From Hyphomicrobium sp. (GTDB taxonomy: Bacteria; Pseudomonadota; Alphaproteobacteria; Rhizobiales; Hyphomicrobiaceae), in contig NZ_JAIELN010000006.1 in NCBI RefSeq assembly GCF_019753045.1, positions 186,001 through 250,000 on the forward strand: a stretch of DNA of 64,000 nt, read 5' to 3'. Position 1 is the stretch's first letter, and each line of letters begins with the position of its first letter. Below are positions 52,947-61,323 of this stretch, in pieces. Made by a program: the position numbers and the translations under genes. The notes below the pieces were generated by a model, which was not told the origin of the DNA, searched no databases, and worked only from the letters and a program-made list of their open reading frames with translations.

Positions 52947-52971
52947 AACGTATTTCGGAGCTTTAGGTTCC
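52947..52971 (-). promoter_or_regulatory. Sigma-EcfG-type promoter before the 52-aa exported protein
   Basis: On the minus strand GGAAC (52971-52967) is followed by 16 bases and CGTT (52950-52947), an exact match to the general-stress consensus. The ATG is at 52919. Confidence 0.75.
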
Positions 52972-53022
52972 GCGACTGGCGGATCGGTCATTTTCGCATC
53001 GGGCTACCGGGTCCGGTCGTCC

Positions 53023-53373
53023 TTATGCCGCTTTTTGCATGGTTGCGCTCATGGCCTCGCAGCTCTCTGCGCAAACGCTGCAATCATCCACGCAATCCTG
53101 CATGTCCCCGATTTTCTGGCAGCTTTGGGCGCATGCGCGGCAGATTTGCGCGCAGGCGTGACAGACGAAGACGTGCTGGGGAATCCCCGTCAGGAGGACC
53201 GCTGCCGCCGCTTTGCAAATTTCAGCGCAGGCGATCATCAACTGGAAATGCTCGGGTTCCGTATGCTTGCCGCCAGACTCGAGGCAATGGTTCATGGCCT
53301 CGCTAAAGCACGTGGTGGCGCAGGTCTGGCAAAGATCGGCACAGGCCCGCATTTCAGTGCTGAGTTGTTCCAT
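53023..53373 (-). CDS. Four-helix-bundle copper-storage-type protein (16 Cys)
   Basis: The 116-residue protein has 16 cysteines, mostly in CxxC or CxxxC spacing along helices: ACADLCQTCATTC, then IACAEICK, VCHACAQICRACAQSC and DCVDDCSVCAESC. This is the DUF326/Csp pattern, in which a tube of four helices holds many Cu(I) ions. No signal peptide is present, so it resembles the cytosolic Csp3 type. It would store or buffer copper. It lies downstream of the chrR-rpoE pair on the same strand, 118 bases away, and may be part of that stress response (inference). Confidence 0.9.
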   Translation of the reverse strand: MEQLSTEMRACADLCQTCATTCFSEAMNHCLESGGKHTEPEHFQLMIACAEICKAAAAVLLTGIPQHVFVCHACAQICRACAQSCQKIGDMQDCVDDCSVCAESCEAMSATMQKAA

Positions 53374-53491
53374 CGTACGCTACCTCCAGGAGTTCGACAT
53401 GGGAGGAACTTCGTTTAGGGCCGAGAGTTGCGGGCTTGGGCTGAGTTGTGCGCGATTTCCTTGATCCACTGCGCGAGCGCGGTGCGGCAGT

Positions 53492-54124
53492 TCAATCGAA
53501 GCCAGTCAACTTCTGCAGGACTCTGTCGAGTATGCTGTTGAAGCGCATCGGTCCTTCGGACGCGACCAGGCAGATGCAGTCGTCTCCGAGGCCGGCAATC
53601 GGAGCGTGCTCATCACCTTCATTCATATCGGCAACGTCGCCCACGCCGTATGAGCCGGTGTTATCCGTGAAGAATCCCCGCAAGACGAGGGTCATCTCCG
53701 AGCCGCTGTGGCCGTGGTCAGGAAGTTTCAATCCCGGCGAAACCCTGATGAGACGCAGAGACGCTTTGGCTCGTCCCGACAACGGAATCCGATGCTGCCA
53801 AACGCCGAATCCTGCCCATTTCCACGGGACATCCTTCAGCCAAGGGCCGACATGCTTTCGGAGAGCCGCGGGCACGTCGCCCTCGCCTGAGGCGAGCGCT
53901 TTGGGTTCCTTCGAGTCTTTGAGTATCCCAATGCCCGAAGTGAGTGAGGCCGAAGGAACCTCGTCGATCAGCGATGCGCCTATGGTTTCCATGATCGCCA
54001 ATTCGCGGCGGCAACGTTTGCAAAGCGAGATATGGCTCGCCATAACGGCTGCCAAAGCCTCCGGCATGCTGCCCGCAGAGCAGCTCACGAGGTTTTCAAG
54101 CGCCGGATGACGTTCGATGCTCAT
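53492..54124 (-). CDS. chrR: ChrR-type zinc anti-sigma factor
   Basis: The 210-residue protein has an N-terminal zinc anti-sigma domain (HISLCKRCRRELA near 31-43, where His and two Cys bind zinc). A C-terminal cupin domain has PDHGHSGSEMTLVLRG and, later, GDEHAPIAG. In Rhodobacter ChrR holds RpoE until singlet oxygen or organic peroxide triggers its degradation. The start ATG overlaps the rpoE stop (bases 54121-54124), so the two are translationally coupled. Confidence 0.92.
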   Translation of the reverse strand: MSIERHPALENLVSCSAGSMPEALAAVMASHISLCKRCRRELAIMETIGASLIDEVPSASLTSGIGILKDSKEPKALASGEGDVPAALRKHVGPWLKDVPWKWAGFGVWQHRIPLSGRAKASLRLIRVSPGLKLPDHGHSGSEMTLVLRGFFTDNTGSYGVGDVADMNEGDEHAPIAGLGDDCICLVASEGPMRFNSILDRVLQKLTGFD

Positions 54125-54690
54125 TCGTCTTGCGCCCCAACCGTCGCGCGAAGTTTTAAATATGCCAACCGTATCCGCGATTTTACGGTGCCGACCGGCA
54201 AGCCCAGCCGTTCGGCGATTTCGCGGTGAGACAGACCATCGATGAATGACAGAACGACAACTTGATATTGGTCGCGCGGCAAGGCATTCAATGCGCGGTG
54301 CATGTTGAGCCGTCGCTCTTCGTCCGAGACGACCTCATCCGGCTGTGCGTCCATGCTCGCCTCCTGATCGTAACCATCGGGAAGCTCAACCCACATTTCC
54401 TCCTTACGCAGCCGATCGATCCTTAGATTGCGCGCGATCGTAAAAATCCACGTCGTGACGCTTCCTCGTTCGCTGGAGTAGAGGCTTGCCTTGCGCCAGA
54501 CCGCTAGAAGGGTTTCCTGCGCGAGTTCTTCCGCAGTGTTCGCGTCCGCGCCGTGCCGCATCATGAAGGATTTGACGCGGGGCGCGTATTTTTGGAACAG
54601 CTGTTGGAATGCCAGCCGATCCTTCTGGTTTGCGATCTGCAGAAGGCTGTCCGAGTCCGACATGCTTGCCGATCTTGGGTTTTCGGTCAC
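54121..54690 (-). CDS. rpoE: ECF sigma factor RpoE (ECF11-like)
   Basis: The protein has region 2 (FQQLFQKYAPRVKSFMMRHG, then EELAQETLLAVWRKASLYS) and region 4 (LSHREIAERLGLPVGTVKSR). The partner ChrR places it in the ECF11 group, which answers singlet oxygen and organic peroxides. The start is uncertain. GTG at 54690 gives 189 residues; the ATG at 54663 (MSDSDSLLQIANQKDRLAFQ) gives 180, closer to many relatives. I did not find a convincing ECF11 promoter in the 193 bases before it. The function in copper or light stress is inference. Confidence 0.93.
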   Translation of the reverse strand: MTENPRSASMSDSDSLLQIANQKDRLAFQQLFQKYAPRVKSFMMRHGADANTAEELAQETLLAVWRKASLYSSERGSVTTWIFTIARNLRIDRLRKEEMWVELPDGYDQEASMDAQPDEVVSDEERRLNMHRALNALPRDQYQVVVLSFIDGLSHREIAERLGLPVGTVKSRIRLAYLKLRATVGAQDE

Positions 54691-54883
54691 GGCCGAGAGG
54701 ATATTCCATGCCCGGCTCGTTGACGATAGCGCTCATGGTAGATAGTGGCCGCCTGGTCCTTTTTCTCTCAATGTCGCTCGTGTTGTCGCGCTGACATATG
54801 GATCGATCGCAACCGGCCTTGTCGCCCACTCGGGCTTGGTGATTGTGCTCGCATTTACTCGGAAAGGACGTCTTTCAAGAAAA

Positions 54884-56047
54884 TTAACAATCGTTCGGCA
54901 CCGATCTGCCTGAAAAAACCCCGTCAATCCATGTTGCGGCGGCCGCTGCGCTGTCTCGAGCGGTAAACATGTGAGCTCCTGTCGATAGCTTGTGGAATTT
55001 GACCTTAGCTCCGCCGTCACAGAGTTGGCGCGCGTAATCCTTTGTGACCGCCGGCAAGACCAGGTCGTCGCCGAGCGATTGCGAGATGAAAACCGGCGTG
55101 CCCGCCGGCAGATATCCCGGAGTATTTTCGATCATGATCGATCTGATCTGAGGATCCATTGTCGGATCCGAGAGCAAGAAGTCCTTCTGCAATGCCCGCT
55201 CATGATCGCTCAAGTCAAAGAAGTCAGCGAGTGTCAAAATGCAGTCACTTGCCAGTCGTTCGTAACTTTGCTGTGCCCTGGATGGGACAAATTTGGATAT
55301 TTGAAAATTGAACACGCGCGACCACGAATGGAGGGTCATCGCCGTTAGGCTTCGTCCGCTACTCGTGTCGCGGTCAGCCTGAAAGAGTCTTATCAGCGTC
55401 GTTGCCGGAGCAGCTGCGGCGACGCCGAGAAGCTTCAGTTCGGGAGCGTACCGAATGACTTCAGTCGCGGTGAACAGAGCCGCGTGACCTCCCTGGGAAT
55501 GTCCCCACACGACAAATCGGTCGCCAGCTTCCGCATACTTAAAGTTTCTCACTGCTCGTATCGCGTCGAGGATCGCTCTCGCCTCACTCTTCCCGACGAG
55601 ATAGGGATGTGGGCCCGGAGCACCGAGACCCTCATAATCTGCGGCGACGATGACGTAACCTCGATCGAGAAATTGGTCGATGCCTTGGATTGAGCTCGTC
55701 AGACCAGGTAGCAGAGTTGGTGCGCAGCGCGTCACGACACCGCTTGTCGGATGCGCCCACGCGACGACGGGTCGAGGACGCCCTCTCGGTTCTGCCGGAA
55801 AAAGCACTGCACCACTGAAGACGACCGGTTCGTCCCGCAGCCCGGTCGACCGATAGAGAATGCGGTACCCTTTGTAATCGGGACGAACGCCTCCCTCCAA
55901 AGGCCAGATCCGGAGAAGTGCTCCAGGTGTGCTGCTTTGAAGCTGGCTGGTCGTAATTTCAGCCGGCGCGTTGGGTTTCGCTGATGCTGAAAAAGCCGAG
56001 AAAATTAAGCACGATAAAACTACCCAAGAGACGGGGAGAGCCTTCAT
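54884..56047 (-). CDS. Secreted lipase of the fungal-type secretory lipase (LIP) family
   Basis: The start at 56047 (MKALPVSWVVLSCLIFSAFS) has AGG 8 bases off and a signal peptide with cleavage near ASA-KP. The longer frame upstream has no family features. The 387-residue protein has the LIP-family order: PVVAWAHPTSGVVTRCAPTL, then FLDRGYVIVAADYEGLGAPG, the nucleophile elbow VVWGHSQGGHAALFTA (Ser), and late Asp and His (GDDLVLP, STGAHMF). It would cleave ester bonds in the periplasm or outside the cell. It lies upstream of rpoE on the same strand. Confidence 0.88.
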   Translation of the reverse strand: MKALPVSWVVLSCLIFSAFSASAKPNAPAEITTSQLQSSTPGALLRIWPLEGGVRPDYKGYRILYRSTGLRDEPVVFSGAVLFPAEPRGRPRPVVAWAHPTSGVVTRCAPTLLPGLTSSIQGIDQFLDRGYVIVAADYEGLGAPGPHPYLVGKSEARAILDAIRAVRNFKYAEAGDRFVVWGHSQGGHAALFTATEVIRYAPELKLLGVAAAAPATTLIRLFQADRDTSSGRSLTAMTLHSWSRVFNFQISKFVPSRAQQSYERLASDCILTLADFFDLSDHERALQKDFLLSDPTMDPQIRSIMIENTPGYLPAGTPVFISQSLGDDLVLPAVTKDYARQLCDGGAKVKFHKLSTGAHMFTARDSAAAAATWIDGVFSGRSVPNDC

Positions 56048-56452
56048 TTTCATTACCTGGCAATTGTCGATTATACCCGTTGATCCATGCAGCTCGCGAA
56101 AAGGGTGAGCGTTCGCCCTACGAATAAGACCTAAGATTACGCCTATTATCGCGCGCAAATTTTGCAGTTGAACCTGCCAATCAGCAATAAATACTAAAAC
56201 GAAGGCCGCAGAAAGGGCGGTCCATTTCGAAGGTGGCAATTCAGAGACTACTCGCGCTGGTACGACGTTCCGATTGTGGGCAACCGATATTCAAGCTCCG
56301 ATGCGATCGACACTGGAATGCCGATCAATTCGAAATTGTCATTTGGGTCTCGCATCAGGCAGTGAGCAAACGGGAAATGTCCCCGCTCCGCCGGTTAGAA
56401 AGATCGAGCGTCAATTGAAATTGTCGAAACTCCGCCGCCTCTCGGTCGCCCG
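56048..56452. other. Intergenic stretch, no gene recognised
   Basis: The 405 bases lie between the lipase start (minus strand) and the end of the small exported-protein gene (minus strand). Short frames on both strands lack ribosome sites and protein-like composition. The lipase promoter is expected near 56050-56180, which is AT-richer, but I cannot fix it. Confidence 0.35.
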
Positions 56453-56770
56453 TCACCAACGGCAGGGGGCTGCATAAACAACGCAAGTTGCTGGCAGGAT
56501 GAAGCCCGGCTTACAGCTCCAACGAACGCCGCGTGCATTATCGAAGGACGCATAGCGCGGACCATAAGCGATCGCCGCATTAGCAGACCAGTTGCGGCGC
56601 GCTTCGTCCCGGGCCACTGCGCTTCCTATACCGAGAATGCCCAACGCTGAAGCCGTGCCTGAGACCGGCGCGCCGCAACGCGGAGCGGCCCCTGCATCGC
56701 TGCAGATCAAAGCAACGAAAATGCCCGAAGTGATTGCTGCAACTGCGGCGGGCCTCAGAACTGCTCGCAT
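56453..56770 (-). CDS. Small exported Cys-containing protein (105 aa)
   Basis: The start MRAVLRPAAVAAITSGIFVA at 56770 follows AAGGAAAT and an upstream AAGGAG and has a signal peptide ending near GAA-PR (about 29). The mature part has NWSANAAIAYGPRYASFDNA and cysteines in RCGAP, SCKPG, TCVVY and PCRW. The repeated W-x-x-x-A and YASF motifs recall a family of small alphaproteobacterial exported proteins of unknown role. It stands divergent to the AraC gene. Confidence 0.65.
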   Translation of the reverse strand: MRAVLRPAAVAAITSGIFVALICSDAGAAPRCGAPVSGTASALGILGIGSAVARDEARRNWSANAAIAYGPRYASFDNARGVRWSCKPGFILPATCVVYAAPCRW

Positions 56771-56986
56771 GATTTCCTTATTCTCCTTTGCCAATACGCC
56801 GGGTTGCTCCCCCACGCATATCGAAGAGAAGACCGACCGGCACCTCGATGGCACGGGGGGTGCACAATCGAGATGCCTAAGCGGAGAGGGACAATCCTGC
56901 CATTGGGGAAAATGACAGCCGCCTTGAGGTCTTGTAGCGGATGAGATCTGACGTTGTGAGCGCCAATAGAGACGAATTGCCAGGCA

Positions 56987-57046
56987 TTGACGAATTTTGC
57001 TCCTATTCTAATAATTCATCAGGATTCTGACAGGCTGTCATAAAAT
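56987..57046 (+). promoter_or_regulatory. Sigma-70-like promoter and palindrome before araC-type gene
   Basis: TTGACG (56987-56992) and TAATAA (57009-57014) with a 16-base spacer look like a sigma-70 promoter. A perfect palindrome TGACAG-G-CTGTCA lies at 57028-57040, just past the start point. It could be an operator. It is part of a 363-base divergent intergenic region (56771-57133) that holds no other recognised element. Confidence 0.45.
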
Positions 57047-57133
57047 CGACCGTGATCACTCTGCGCACTGAAACAATTTCAGGACTATCGCAATATCCGG
57101 CCAACGGAACTGCTTGGAAAGAGATGCACTGGC

Positions 57134-58033
57134 ATGCCCCATCGGATGCAAAACGCCACCGCCATGCTTTCCCTCGTGCCGGATCCTTGGGGACCGAAGC
57201 GTCTGAGTAGTCTCGGGGGCGTAAGTGTCACCAAGGCCCCTGCAGGTTCAATTCGCATGACTGCGCGGGCCGACATCGCGCTGGTGATGTTCACTCCCCA
57301 GCCCAAACGCACCATCGCCTTAGCGAGCGATCACCGGACATCCTTGTTTGCTCCGGTCGGACATTTGGAACTTGTTCCCGCGGGCGCCGATCTCTTCGCA
57401 AAGTGGGGATCATTTAAGGAAAATCTTTTCGTGGCGCTTGAACCGGCGCGCGTTCGTAATTTGGTTTCCGCAGATTTCGACTCTGACAAATTTGAATGGA
57501 ACGGCGGCCCCTCGGCGACAGCCGACGAGAGTGCGCTTGCTATCGCACGACTGATTGCTGCCGAAACCTCGACGTCTGACGGGCGGAAATCGCAACTTTA
57601 CCTAGACTCTCTGATGACGGCACTTACCATTCATCTGCTGCGCCGCCATTCCAGCATCGCCCAATCTCACTCAAGCCCAACGATAATGCGCGGAGGCTTG
57701 ACCCCGCAGTTGCTACGGCGCGTAGATGAACATATGCGCTCCCACCTTGCAGATAATCTGTCGCTCACCGAGCTTGCCGAACTCTGCAGTCTCTCGGCTG
57801 GACATTTTTTGCGCGCGTTCCGTCAAAGCACCGGAGAAACGCCCTATCGTTACCTCATGTTGTTGCGCCTGCGGCAGGCGACGCTGCTGATTGCCACCAC
57901 GCGCCTTTCTCTGCGGACAATTGCAGAGATGACTGGCTTTTCCAGTCACAGCCATCTTTCATCGACGATGAACCGCGTGTTGAATTATACGCCCCGGCAG
58001 ATCGAACGCCCCAAGGGAATGCCAGAAAACTGA
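57134..58033 (+). CDS. AraC-family transcriptional regulator
   Basis: The 299-residue protein has an N-terminal ligand-type domain (IRMTARADIALVMFTPQPKR) and a C-terminal DNA-binding domain with two helix-turn-helix units. These show LSLTELAELCSLSAGHFLRA and TTRLSLRTIAEMTGFSSHSH, about residues 210-290. It stands divergent to the small exported-protein gene and upstream of the DUF3011 gene. An operator-like palindrome lies in the intergenic region. The effector is unknown. Confidence 0.92.
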   Translation: MPHRMQNATAMLSLVPDPWGPKRLSSLGGVSVTKAPAGSIRMTARADIALVMFTPQPKRTIALASDHRTSLFAPVGHLELVPAGADLFAKWGSFKENLFVALEPARVRNLVSADFDSDKFEWNGGPSATADESALAIARLIAAETSTSDGRKSQLYLDSLMTALTIHLLRRHSSIAQSHSSPTIMRGGLTPQLLRRVDEHMRSHLADNLSLTELAELCSLSAGHFLRAFRQSTGETPYRYLMLLRLRQATLLIATTRLSLRTIAEMTGFSSHSHLSSTMNRVLNYTPRQIERPKGMPEN

Positions 58034-58143
58034 CGTCCTATTAAATAATCGACGCGAAATTTCTGATGGTACGTCCAGTGCCTTTCAGCCGATAAGCAAA
58101 GCGTGCAGTGTTTACAGGAGACCCATTCAGTATCCGGATACAA

Positions 58144-58743
58144 ATGCGCCGATTTCTCACATCCGCCACTGCCACCCTCCTCTTCCTTGCTATGGCTCCC
58201 TTGCTTCCACCGACGTTCTCGGCCTTCGCCCGATCGGACGCCGTGACCTGCATGTCTCGCAACAATGGCTATAACGAGTGTTCTGCGCGCGCAATGCGTG
58301 AGCCCGTGATCGTTCGGCAAATATCGCGCACCGAATGCCGACAAGAGGAAAATTGGGGCTATAACGCCCGAACTGGTTATGTGTGGGTTGGTGGTGGCTG
58401 TTCCGCCGTTTTCGCCGATGGTGGACCGGGCGGTTCGGCTGGCTGCCACGGAGCCGGTTGCTTGGTCGACAATCCTGACAATTCCGCCAATGACGCGGCA
58501 GACACTGATGGCGATCCATCCGATGATGGCATCGATCGGTGCTCGAGAGCTGCTATCGACCGCGCCCGGTCAATGGGGCACAATCCACGCATCGATCGTA
58601 TTATAGACCAGTATCCGGACAAAGACGGGTTTCATGTCGAAGGCAAATTGAAACTGACGCGTTCCGATGGCGATTTCTCCATGAACTTTCTATGCGTATG
58701 GGATGGCGCGAAGGCGACAGTGATGCTCGGTTCTGGCCTCTGA
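58144..58743 (+). CDS. DUF3011-type exported protein
   Basis: The ATG at 58144 (MRRFLTSATATLLFLAMAPL) gives a signal peptide with cleavage near FSA-FA. The 199-residue protein shows the DUF3011 pattern: VTCMSRNNGYNECSARAMRE, then RQISRTECRQEENWGYNARTG and YVWVGGGCSAVF. The C-terminal part has a low-complexity link (NPDNSANDAADTDGDPSDDG) and a folded domain with a C-x-C-like pair. The alternative GTG at 58108 would add 12 residues. The function is unknown. Confidence 0.8.
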   Translation: MRRFLTSATATLLFLAMAPLLPPTFSAFARSDAVTCMSRNNGYNECSARAMREPVIVRQISRTECRQEENWGYNARTGYVWVGGGCSAVFADGGPGGSAGCHGAGCLVDNPDNSANDAADTDGDPSDDGIDRCSRAAIDRARSMGHNPRIDRIIDQYPDKDGFHVEGKLKLTRSDGDFSMNFLCVWDGAKATVMLGSGL

Positions 58744-58941
58744 TGGGCCGCACATTCCTATAAAGTACGACGACGCATCCTCTCTCAATCGTGGCTTCTC
58801 TGCCATTGCCGTGAAAAAGATCGGTCGTCGTTCCAATTCCCGCTCATCTATCACTTGTCATATCCACATGGCTTCGCAGTATTGCGTTGCTGGCTGAGGA
58901 TAGCCATTCAAGCGTAGGTCGCGTATGCGGGGTTTCACGCA

Positions 58942-61323
58942 GTGTTCAAGGCTGATCTCAAAGAGCTGTCGCCCGCTTGCGACAATGATGAACCTCAGCA
59001 GCTGCCTGTCAGCGACGAAAAGCGCGCCGAAGCGGAAGGCCTGATCCGTAGACTGCGCCATCGCCGCTTACCCCGAATGGTGGACTGGATTGATCCGCTT
59101 CTTCTCGGCACCGTTGCCGTACGGACGATCATTTCCAGTACGATTGGTCAATACGCCGACCAGAGACCCATGCAGGCAGCGATGGACGAAAGCTCTCCCG
59201 ACGAGCTTCGCAGCCGCCACGATTACAGTTCCGTCCATTCGACCAAATTAAAGTTGCCATCTGATTTTTCTAACCGCCGGCTACATGCCGATGAGCAAGG
59301 CCGGGTCTGGTTAGATTTCATTGCCGATTTGGGCGATGGCTTCGAGGCAACATACGCGATGGCGTATCTCTTGGCTTCAGAGAGGCTGGACGTCCCCAGT
59401 CCTGAAGGTGAGATATTGTCATTGCCCGCCGGAGAAGTACTCGTGTTCGGCGGCGACCTTGCCTATCCGAATGCGACGGTGAAGGAATATACTGATCGTT
59501 GCCTTATGCCCTATGATCTGGCCTTTCAGACCGACACGCCCCGGCGGCAGCTTTTCTACATTGCAGGCAATCACGACTGGTATGATGGGCTGACGGCATT
59601 CACGAGCGTATTCTGCACTGCCCGCGATCGCTATACACACGGCCTCGGCAAGCAAATTGGCGGCTGGCGCTGTCATCAGCGCCGAAGCTATTTCGCACTT
59701 AAGATGCCCTATGACTGGTGGCTGTGGGGCGTCGATCTGGCGCTCACCGACACGATCGACGACGCGCAACTCGATTATTTTCACGCCATGAGTGAGGCAA
59801 CGAAGCCAGGCGACAACGTGATCATCATCACGCATGCACCTGGTTGGATCAATAAGCAGATCGACGGCATCCATGAGATGACAATGCTGGCCCGCTCGCG
59901 TGGCGCTCGGGTGCCGCTTGTCTTGGCGGGCGATCTTCATCACTACAGCCGCTATTATTCTGAAGAGGCCGGCGTCAACATGATAACGTCCGGCGGCGGT
60001 GGTGCGTTTGCGCACGCGACGCACCAATTAAAAAAGCGCATGAAGGTCAATTGGGCCATCAAGACCGATCAATCAAAGCGCGTCGCATCGGCTTCTGATA
60101 GCCCAACATTCAATCGCGAGGAGCGCGAAGCCGTCGGAGTGGACGATGCAACAGACTTTACAGAGAAGTCGGTATCGGCGACGTCAACGCGAACTCACGC
60201 TCAAAAACCCAGGGGCCGGATGACCGGAAGCCTGAGCGAGCTTTTTGAAGCGATTGAATTTCAAGCGCCGAATTTCTATCCCGAAAGATGGCGCAGCCGT
60301 TTGCTCGTATTTAGAAATCTCTGGCTGCCTTTCCATAACTGGCGTTTCGCGATCCTGCTCGGCCTGATCTACATGGTGTTCGGCTGGATGTTTCAGTTGT
60401 CGGTGGCCGACCCGTTGGACTCTATGCGCCAATCCCGCTACGCCAACGCGGATGCCGTATGCTTGAGCAAACTGATGGCCCGCGCTGCTGAGCATGAGAT
60501 GAGTGCCTGCAAGGCAGATGCATACAAGCGCGTTGACGCCTTGCTCGCGCCGCTGCGACTGCAGCTACCGACCGATGATGTTCCAAAACCTGACCTTCCC
60601 AAATTTGAAGGACAACAGCTGAGCAACGACGAGCTGAGGCAGGTGACCGACTATTTCAAACTGGAAATGCGAACTCTTTGGCAGGAGCTGCTCCTATCCG
60701 TCAGTCCGAAGCGCGTTGTCTTCGGCATGCTCGCAAATCCGGCCTTTTTCATCATGGTGGTCGCGCTTTGGATGGGGTTGGTGCATTACGTCGATGCGCT
60801 TTGGACGTCATCGATCGTGAACTGGATCGCAAAATTTTTTCTCGGATCTTTGCATTTCCTTGCTCACATGGGGCTTCTGCTGATCCTGACGGCGATTTTC
60901 AGCACGACGATCTATGCGCCGTTAGTCGACGGGAAAAACGATCTAACGACAGTTGTGCTGGGGGTCGCCGCGTACACACTCGCAATCGTCTTGCTCGGTG
61001 GCTTGCTTGGCGGAATCGCGTGGGGCGTATACTGGGCATTCACGTCGGCTTTGTTCGGCATGCATATGGATGCGTTTAGCGCTCTCGGCATTGCCAACTA
61101 CAAGAACTTTTTGCGGATGAGCTTTGAGCCAGGAAAGCTGACGATCTATCCGATAGGCTTGGACAAGGTTCCGAAAAAGCGCGGTTGGCGGGCACCGTAT
61201 TCGGGAGAAACTATTCCGGACCACAATCCGCTGATCGTTCCCAAAAGTCCGCTAAAGCCGCGCTTAATCGAGGGCCCGATTACGATCGACGCAGTACCTA
61301 AGGAGCCACGCAGGGTTACGTGA
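58942..61323 (+). CDS. Metallophosphoesterase fused to a multi-helix membrane domain (793 aa)
   Basis: The calcineurin-type phosphoesterase domain covers about residues 95-390. It has motifs FIADLGDGFE (near 126-135), VFGGDLAYPN (168-177), IAGNHDWYDG (207-216), ITHAPGW (296-302) and AGDLHHYSRY (329-338). These supply the Asp, Asn and His ligands for two metals. A second part (about 455-720) has around five membrane helices in two groups, with a soluble insert between about 490 and 590. The start is GTG 58942 with a weak ribosome site. Most such enzymes are 250-400 residues long. The membrane domain probably tethers it to the inner membrane, with the active site on the cytoplasmic side. The substrate is unknown. 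Confidence 0.85.
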   Translation: MFKADLKELSPACDNDEPQQLPVSDEKRAEAEGLIRRLRHRRLPRMVDWIDPLLLGTVAVRTIISSTIGQYADQRPMQAAMDESSPDELRSRHDYSSVHSTKLKLPSDFSNRRLHADEQGRVWLDFIADLGDGFEATYAMAYLLASERLDVPSPEGEILSLPAGEVLVFGGDLAYPNATVKEYTDRCLMPYDLAFQTDTPRRQLFYIAGNHDWYDGLTAFTSVFCTARDRYTHGLGKQIGGWRCHQRRSYFALKMPYDWWLWGVDLALTDTIDDAQLDYFHAMSEATKPGDNVIIITHAPGWINKQIDGIHEMTMLARSRGARVPLVLAGDLHHYSRYYSEEAGVNMITSGGGGAFAHATHQLKKRMKVNWAIKTDQSKRVASASDSPTFNREEREAVGVDDATDFTEKSVSATSTRTHAQKPRGRMTGSLSELFEAIEFQAPNFYPERWRSRLLVFRNLWLPFHNWRFAILLGLIYMVFGWMFQLSVADPLDSMRQSRYANADAVCLSKLMARAAEHEMSACKADAYKRVDALLAPLRLQLPTDDVPKPDLPKFEGQQLSNDELRQVTDYFKLEMRTLWQELLLSVSPKRVVFGMLANPAFFIMVVALWMGLVHYVDALWTSSIVNWIAKFFLGSLHFLAHMGLLLILTAIFSTTIYAPLVDGKNDLTTVVLGVAAYTLAIVLLGGLLGGIAWGVYWAFTSALFGMHMDAFSALGIANYKNFLRMSFEPGKLTIYPIGLDKVPKKRGWRAPYSGETIPDHNPLIVPKSPLKPRLIEGPITIDAVPKEPRRVT

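Noticed and set aside
53374-53491. ECF11-type promoter before the copper-storage gene
   Set aside because: Only a loose GGATCA-like sequence was seen, without a matching -10.
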